This document shows positions 58,833 to 64,000 of a stretch of DNA of 64,000 bases, piece by piece (within the stretch, counting starts at the first letter, position 1; each line of letters begins with the position of its first letter). Position numbers and translations under genes: made by a program. The stretch covers positions 248,001-312,000 of the forward strand of contig JABHWM010000018.1 in the NCBI GenBank assembly GCA_018657765.1, in the 5' to 3' direction. The stretch is from Minisyncoccota bacterium. GTDB lineage: Bacteria; Patescibacteriota; Microgenomatia; UBA1400; PJMF01. Under the pieces are notes generated by a model, which was not told where the DNA came from, ran no database searches, and saw nothing but the letters and a program-made list of their open reading frames with translations.

Positions 58833-58860
58833 TTATACACTGAGTTTTCCACATTGTGGA
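58833..58860. promoter_or_regulatory. DnaA boxes upstream of dnaA
   Basis: TTATACACT (58833-58841) and TTTTCCACA (58845-58853) are near-consensus boxes. TCCACA-T-TGTGGA (58848-58860) is a perfect inverted repeat made by two facing box halves. They lie 85-112 bases before the dnaA ATG, so they may serve autoregulation or form a second origin module. Confidence 0.65.
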
Positions 58861-58869
58861 GAGGAGTTT

Positions 58870-60969
58870 TTACTCAGTTGGAGGAGAGTAATCATCAATA
58901 GTGTAATAACCAGCATATTGCTTTGGATTAGAGTTATTTTTTTTAGAAACTTCTACTTTTTTATTATCATTTTCTTTTTTTGTATTTGATTCAGTTACTT
59001 TAATCTCTTCATTCTTAGAAGTTTGTTCTACTTTAATTTCATTATTAATTGCAGTTTTATTTTGTTGTTCTTGTTTTTCTTTTCTTTTCTTTAAAAACGA
59101 AGGTTTATGTTTATTTTTTTCGGCTTCTAGTTTTTGTTGCTTTTCTTTTTTTAATTTTTTTATTTCATCTTGTCTACGAAGAATCTCTTCTGGATTTGTA
59201 GTAATAACTTCATGTTCTTCATCACTAGCTACAACTTTTAGAGCAACGTGATTTTGACCAGCAAAGAAAACACCTTCTCCAACATCTGCCGAGACAAGTA
59301 GTTGTCTTTCTCCTTCAGAAAGGTAAAAAGTCTCTGCTAATACAGGAATTGAAGCTGTAGACTGTTTCATTAAGAATTGAATAGAAGCGTTACTAACAAT
59401 AGCTTTTCCATAATCATTATGTAAAAAGTCTTCTACATCCTGGGTAATAGTGGTGATTCCTAGATAATATTTCCTGGCTCTTTTTACCATAGAGTGAATA
59501 AAAGAAGCACTATCTTGATGTTTCATGAAATACCAAGCCTCATCAATAACAAGAACTCTTTTCTTGAGGTTTTTCTTTATTCTTGTCCAGATAAAGTCTA
59601 GAATAATAAACATTGCAACAGGGCGTAGTTCTTCTTCCATTTCTTTTACAGAAAAAACAGTAAACGGATTTGTAATATTAATATTAGATGGTTTGTCAAA
59701 AATACCTCTAGAAGATCCAGTAATAAACTTCTCTAAACGAGCAGCTATATCATTAGCATGTTCATTTTCCATACCTATAAGAGCTTTATAAAGATCTTCC
59801 ATCAGAGGAGGTTCATTAGTTTGAGTAACTGGATCTGGAGTTATTCCTTTGGCTTTGTAAGCAGCAATTAAAGCTCTATCTAATAAAGCATCTTGTTGAG
59901 CAGTCATTTCACCAAGCATGACTTTAAGAAGTCCATGAAGTGTGAGAATTTTCTGTCCAAGTTCATTTTCACCTTCTTCATACATTGCAGAAAGATCAAA
60001 AGGATTAATTTTTGTATCTGATCCAAAAGTAAAGTTAATATATTCACCACCTACTTTATCTGAAAGCTCTTCATATTCATGTTCTGGATCAAGAACAATA
60101 ACTTCAGCATCAAACATTAACTGTCTAATTATTTCTAATTTTACTGTGTATGATTTTCCTGCACCAGATTTAGCAAAGATAACCATATTTGCATTTTCCA
60201 TTTTAAAACGATCAAAAATCACTAATGAATCATTATGTTCATTTATTCCATAAAGAACACCTGTTTCCATGGTCAACTCTGAAGATGTAAAAGGAAAAGT
60301 AGTTGCCAAAGAAGTAGTATCCATATTTCTGGTAACAAGAAGTTTATCTTTACCCATTGGTAAAGTTGTTTTGAAACCCTCATCCATCTGCAACGTCGCT
60401 TTTTTGGAAACAATAAGTAAAGAACCCATCATTGATTGGATGTTTTTTGTTACTTTATTTAGGTTATCTAGGTTGGGAGCTGTCAGAGTTATATAAAGTC
60501 CAAATTGAAAAAATCGTTCTGATCCGGCAGCTAGTTGTTCTCTAATAGTACGGGCATCACTTAGTTTAATTTCTGTATTAATATTACTAATTTTTCCAGA
60601 TCTAACATCAGATTGAATTTCAGCTTCCATTTCTGTAATTTTTCTTTTGAGATTATCCAAAACTTCAGAAGAATCTACTGGATAAACAAACATCGAAATA
60701 TTTGCTTGATTAGGATAGTTGATGAGCGGGGATAACCAGTTAGCTGGAACTGTTCTAGGATATCCGGCAACAAAAAGAGTTCTAGTATATGTTGAGTTTA
60801 TTTGTTGAAAAGTAAAATCTACCTCTATTGCCTCAGGGGCAATAATATCCTGAATAGTCACTAGTCCTTGAGAGAACTCTCTAACTTTCTCCATTTCTTT
60901 TTGCTCTTGAGTTAGTTTTACAGGAGCATCAGATTTATTTTTATTTAGAAAAGGCAGTTGAAAAGGCAT
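58870..60969 (-). CDS. VirB4/TraC-type secretion ATPase
   Basis: The 699-residue ATPase has Walker A AKSGAGKS (266-273), VIVLDPEHEYEEL (about 290-302), Walker B RVLVIDEAWYFM (near 478) and TTITQDVEDFL, the blocks of VirB4/CagE/TraC. After about 600 the tail is a Lys/Glu/Asn-rich region (KKLKKEKQQKLEAEKNKH...), probably disordered. It should power pilus or T4SS assembly with the PrgI-family and TraC-like proteins. TACAAT ends 8 bases before its ATG. Confidence 0.9.
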   Translation of the reverse strand: MPFQLPFLNKNKSDAPVKLTQEQKEMEKVREFSQGLVTIQDIIAPEAIEVDFTFQQINSTYTRTLFVAGYPRTVPANWLSPLINYPNQANISMFVYPVDSSEVLDNLKRKITEMEAEIQSDVRSGKISNINTEIKLSDARTIREQLAAGSERFFQFGLYITLTAPNLDNLNKVTKNIQSMMGSLLIVSKKATLQMDEGFKTTLPMGKDKLLVTRNMDTTSLATTFPFTSSELTMETGVLYGINEHNDSLVIFDRFKMENANMVIFAKSGAGKSYTVKLEIIRQLMFDAEVIVLDPEHEYEELSDKVGGEYINFTFGSDTKINPFDLSAMYEEGENELGQKILTLHGLLKVMLGEMTAQQDALLDRALIAAYKAKGITPDPVTQTNEPPLMEDLYKALIGMENEHANDIAARLEKFITGSSRGIFDKPSNINITNPFTVFSVKEMEEELRPVAMFIILDFIWTRIKKNLKKRVLVIDEAWYFMKHQDSASFIHSMVKRARKYYLGITTITQDVEDFLHNDYGKAIVSNASIQFLMKQSTASIPVLAETFYLSEGERQLLVSADVGEGVFFAGQNHVALKVVASDEEHEVITTNPEEILRRQDEIKKLKKEKQQKLEAEKNKHKPSFLKKRKEKQEQQNKTAINNEIKVEQTSKNEEIKVTESNTKKENDNKKVEVSKKNNSNPKQYAGYYTIDDYSPPTE

Positions 60970-61065
60970 CTTTATCCATTGTAACTAAATTAAAGTTTTA
61001 GTGTAAGAACCAGACCAGTATTAAAATGATCTATTTTTATTTATTTTGTTATTTATTAATCTTAT

Positions 61066-62247
61066 TTATAATTCTGCAACAGGAGGTAGCTTCTGTTTTT
61101 TTACTTCTAAAATAGGTTTTTGATCTTTAGACTGAGGTTGTGTAATGGGTGGTTCTACTACTGGAGAGTTAATAGGAGCTTGTTGGACAACAGGTGTTTC
61201 AATAGCTAGTTTCAAGTTATTTATTTTATTTTGAGAAGAATCTTCAATAATATTTGTTTGGAGATTACCTTTTTTACTTTCAGTTTGAAAAATAGTTTGT
61301 TCCTTTTTTATTTGTGGAGGAATATTTTGAGGAGGTAAAGAATCTAATTCAACATTATTTTGTGGAACATTAATAGTAGCTGTAGATTTAGGTGTATTTT
61401 GATCTAGATTAGTAGCATCTGGGGTTTCAGGAATATCTTTTGGAACAACTGCAGACTCGGTTATATCTGCTGTACCTGCTTCTGGAATTTCTTCTGGAGA
61501 GTTGAATGTTTCTTTATTTGAATTATTATCTTGAGTTAAACTCTCAAGAGGAGCAAGATCTGGAGTCGTTTGTGCTTGAACACCCATTGTCGTGTAGCTC
61601 TGATTATCTGTAATCTGTTGCCCTTCATAAGCTTCTGGATTGTAACTATTATAAAAGAACTCAATAATTTCTTGAGTTAATATTTGTCTAGCATAAAGAC
61701 CAATTCTATTAAATTGAGCAATAAGGTGATCTCTTCTTGGTTCTAAAACACCTATTCCTTTTTCCAAAATAGCTGTTTTTTGTTCTCTAGTTAAATCGGG
61801 GACACTTTTTCCAGGTAAAACACTTTGTGGAGTAATCATACCTACTTCGCCAGGGTTTGCTGGAATGACTACATAGAATTTCTTATCAAGAACATTTCTT
61901 TCTTTAATGAGTTTTCCAACAAATCCTTGATATCTTTTAATTAATTCTTTTTTATTATTAGTTGATGCTTTTTCTGCTTGTTCATCTAATAGGTGAAGGT
62001 AAGCAGTAGCATCTTTGGTCTTTGAACTAATAATAATTTGAATAGGAAAATTCAATGAGTTTAATAAAGAGGCATAAGCATAGATAATAGCATCTTGTTC
62101 TTGTTCTGCTAAAAGGCCAAAATTCATAGCACTAACTACCAAAATCATTGAGATAGTACCATCTTTTAGGATCACTACATCGCTAGTAATATCAAAAATA
62201 TCTAAGAATTTTTGGGTAGTAGAAGAAATTTCATTAACGTCTGGCAT
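61066..62247 (-). CDS. TraC-like protein of the T4SS cluster
   Basis: A 393-residue protein. Residues 1-210 (FLDIFDITSDVVILKDGTISMILVVSAMNFGLLAEQEQDAIIYAYASLLNSL...) resemble the N-terminal domain of VirB4/TraC proteins, here as a separate polypeptide without a P-loop. The C-terminal half is Pro/Gln/Thr-rich and probably disordered. It stands between the PrgI and VirB4 genes, the usual place for this component in CPR and Gram-positive T4SS loci. Confidence 0.72.
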   Translation of the reverse strand: MPDVNEISSTTQKFLDIFDITSDVVILKDGTISMILVVSAMNFGLLAEQEQDAIIYAYASLLNSLNFPIQIIISSKTKDATAYLHLLDEQAEKASTNNKKELIKRYQGFVGKLIKERNVLDKKFYVVIPANPGEVGMITPQSVLPGKSVPDLTREQKTAILEKGIGVLEPRRDHLIAQFNRIGLYARQILTQEIIEFFYNSYNPEAYEGQQITDNQSYTTMGVQAQTTPDLAPLESLTQDNNSNKETFNSPEEIPEAGTADITESAVVPKDIPETPDATNLDQNTPKSTATINVPQNNVELDSLPPQNIPPQIKKEQTIFQTESKKGNLQTNIIEDSSQNKINNLKLAIETPVVQQAPINSPVVEPPITQPQSKDQKPILEVKKQKLPPVAEL

Positions 62248-62319
62248 ATTTATATCTATGGTACTAGAAAACTAGAGTAAGTCGCAATGTGTAAACTTAT
62301 TTAGGAATTTTTTGTTTTT

Positions 62320-63378
62320 TTATGTAGACCTTAATTCTAGAGGTTCTACTATTTTTCCACTAAGAGAGATAGTTTTTTCTTCAAAACTAAGATTTTGTTT
62401 TTGTACAGAAACAATATAACTACCATTTGGTAGAGCAGTACTTATAGAAAATTGACCAAGCAAGTTTGTTTTTAAAGCATGAATAACTTTACCCTGAGTA
62501 TTTTTAATTTGGATAGTAGCTTGATCTACTAATTTATTATTAGTTGTTAAAACCATTCCTACAAGAACATTGGGTTTATCTGGTTGTTTTGGAAAGGGGA
62601 GAGAATTACTAGTATCTACTTTTTTGTCTGGAACAACATAACTCTGCTGGTTTGATTTTTCTACAGCAACAGCTGGTGTTGCAATATTTAAGGATTCTTT
62701 ATTATTAATAGGTTGTTCTGGAGTTAGTTTCCGTTTATTTTTTACTTTTAATGTTTGTTGTTGCTGTTGTTGAAAAACAATATTTTCTCTATTAGATTTT
62801 TTTAAATTTTCTTTTTTTGCCAGATTTCTTACTTTTGGAGTAAGGTTTGGTTTTACTTTTTGAGGAGTTGATTTAACTTTATCAACTTCAACTTCCTCAT
62901 ACATAGATAGAATTTCTTGCATTCTTATTTGTTCTGCACTATCCATCTGGTTTATTTTTTTAGGGTTATTAACAGAACTGAGATATTCTTTGATTCTTTG
63001 TCTTCTTGCTGGAGAAAGATCTATATTAACAGCTTCTTCTTCCTCTTTTGTTTCTTGTCTTTTTTTGTGAGTAAAAGCAAAAGGAATAGAGGTTTCTTTT
63101 TTCCAGTAAAATTTTGTAGGGCTATAAATTCTTTTGAAAAAAACAGAAATCCAGTGATCTAATGGTCTTTCTTCAATAGGAACAAAAGCCACCATTACCC
63201 CAAATCCAGCTGATAAAATAATAAGAGTCCATTTTATAATTCCAATAAGATTAGTGCTGTAAATAATGACACCAATGATTACTCCCACAGCAATAAAGGC
63301 AAATTGCTTGAGGGTCATGTTTCCGACAATATGGAATTTATATCCTACAACATCGGTAGGAATAGGATGTTCACGCAT
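62320..63378 (-). CDS. PrgI family protein with C-terminal carboxypeptidase-regulatory-like domain
   Basis: The 352-residue protein begins with a PrgI domain: MREHPIPTDVVGYKFHIVGNMTLKQF, two helices (about 25-44 and 48-65) and RPLDHWISVFFKRIYSPTKFYW (about 71-95). A Lys/Gln-rich linker follows. The last 85 residues (VGMVLTTNNKLVDQATIQIKNTQGKVIHALKTNLLGQFSI...) look like a carboxypeptidase-regulatory or CNA-B-like beta fold. PrgI proteins are T4SS membrane components. The added beta domain is unusual. Confidence 0.8.
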   Translation of the reverse strand: MREHPIPTDVVGYKFHIVGNMTLKQFAFIAVGVIIGVIIYSTNLIGIIKWTLIILSAGFGVMVAFVPIEERPLDHWISVFFKRIYSPTKFYWKKETSIPFAFTHKKRQETKEEEEAVNIDLSPARRQRIKEYLSSVNNPKKINQMDSAEQIRMQEILSMYEEVEVDKVKSTPQKVKPNLTPKVRNLAKKENLKKSNRENIVFQQQQQQTLKVKNKRKLTPEQPINNKESLNIATPAVAVEKSNQQSYVVPDKKVDTSNSLPFPKQPDKPNVLVGMVLTTNNKLVDQATIQIKNTQGKVIHALKTNLLGQFSISTALPNGSYIVSVQKQNLSFEEKTISLSGKIVEPLELRST

Positions 63379-63496
63379 ACTGTGTTTATCTTAGCGTTTC
63401 TGAGTGGTGGTTTCTAGTCCCGATAGAATTTTTTAATTTAGCTTATTTATAGTTAATAGTACTCTTAAAAGAGTATTTTTATTTTTAATAACTTTT

Positions 63497-64000
63497 CTAC
63501 TCTGAAATTTTTACTGCTGGAGTTATTATTTCTGCTTGGATTGTTTTACCTTCATTATTTACTAGTTCTCCAGAAAAACGGTAGAAAGGATAACCGATGG
63601 CTTCTTTGGTATCTACTCTATATTCAAAACTAACTTTTTCTAAATCTCCAGATTTAATATCTTTAATGCTATATAAAGCTCCATCATCACTATAAGAGTT
63701 AATAATAACTGCTTGTTCGTTGTTTATATTTTCTATAGCTTTTTCTATAGAGATAGTAGATAAACTATTATCTGTTGGAAAAACAGCTAATAAATCAGAT
63801 TGAAAAACAATTTTTTGAACTTCATATTCTGCATTAACAATAACCGAGAATAAAGGAGCTGGTTTATGATCAATAAAAACAGGAATAGAGTTAATGGAGT
63901 AAGTAAAAGGTATTTCTACAGCATTAGCCTCATTTCTTTCACCAAGATGCATTTCTATTTCACCATGTAGATACCTTATGTTCTTACTAAGAGTTTTAGT
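63497..64000 (-). CDS. Unknown protein, N-terminus outside the window
   Basis: The frame is open from 64000 to a stop at 63497 (167 codons visible). The visible part is strand-rich (VPVFIDHKPAPLFSVIVNAEYEVQKIVFQSDLLAVFP..., later AIGYPFYRFSGELVNNEGKTIQAEIITPAVKI) with no membrane helix. An ATG at 63952 is in frame, but residues before it are uninterrupted, so the gene probably starts beyond the window. The alternating strands resemble an extracytoplasmic domain of a secretion-cluster protein. It precedes the PrgI gene. Confidence 0.6.
   Translation of the reverse strand, partial: TKTLSKNIRYLHGEIEMHLGERNEANAVEIPFTYSINSIPVFIDHKPAPLFSVIVNAEYEVQKIVFQSDLLAVFPTDNSLSTISIEKAIENINNEQAVIINSYSDDGALYSIKDIKSGDLEKVSFEYRVDTKEAIGYPFYRFSGELVNNEGKTIQAEIITPAVKISE

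Noticed and set aside
1..64000. Recoding of UGA as glycine, as in Gracilibacteria
   Set aside because: Recognised proteins end at UGA at normal lengths (for example the GH3 gene and the partner of the VirD4-like ATPase), and no internal UGA was needed.

Overview
The window is low-GC bacterial DNA read with the standard code. UGA is a normal stop: recognised full-length genes end at it and none carries it internally. The gene content points to a Candidate Phyla Radiation (Patescibacteria) genome, most likely Microgenomates. The signs are exported proteins with an 'NQDLRQQA' segment followed by Pro/Thr and Ser runs, many small two-helix T4SS-type pilins, a PrgI/TraC-like/VirB4 set, DUF4012 and DUF5654 proteins, and an ATP-dependent DNA ligase. 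This placement rests on recognition, not on a phylogeny. No rRNA, integrase, relaxase, transposase or CRISPR array is visible.

Layout. (1) 1-8870, minus strand: a surface-glycan or small-molecule decoration and export cluster. It holds a PLP decarboxylase cut by the window edge, a methyltransferase, a nucleoside hydrolase, an ABC-2 exporter pair, three tandem SGNH-hydrolase paralogues, a carbamoyltransferase and two very small membrane proteins. The last four kinds of gene resemble the sxtI-J-K-L neighbourhood of saxitoxin clusters. (2) 8953-13806, plus strand: a GT-C-like membrane protein and three Cys-rich exported proteins, two ending in a near-identical LPQSG-plus-helix tail. (3) 13964-17190: a tRNA with anticodon UAU (Ile, AUA codons) and a MacA/MacB-type efflux set. 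(4) 17209-37093, mostly minus: PP2C-like phosphatase, isopentenyl phosphate kinase, Nudix protein, two MFS transporters, a VirD4/HerA-like ATPase with a low-complexity partner, Lgt, a GH3 enzyme, Pth, two GT2 enzymes, an alpha/beta hydrolase, an ATP-dependent DNA ligase, four tiny unknown genes and a Fic protein. (5) 37223-41039: DUF5654, NnrD, a small membrane protein, RecF and an ECF sigma factor with two small membrane proteins. (6) 41065-44954, plus: seven pilin-like genes around one unknown gene. (7) 44969-53627: UppS, ValRS, bL25, a DUF4012 protein, a small membrane protein and RNase HI. (8) 53632-58860: the chromosomal origin region, running dnaA, dnaN, rpmH, rnpA, yidD, yidC, khpB (jag) on one strand, with DnaA boxes on both sides of dnaA. 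(9) 58870-64000, minus: VirB4, a TraC-like protein, a PrgI-family protein and a partial unknown gene.

How it fits together. The VirB4/PrgI/TraC-like block, the VirD4-like ATPase and the pilin array look like dispersed parts of one chromosomal T4SS- or pilus-like machine. The ECF sigma factor starts 25 bases from the first pilin gene and is a candidate regulator. Several genes have a TGNTAYAAT-type extended -10 box only 7-11 bases before the start codon, which suggests leaderless or near-leaderless mRNAs. Others have clear Shine-Dalgarno sites, so both initiation modes probably coexist.
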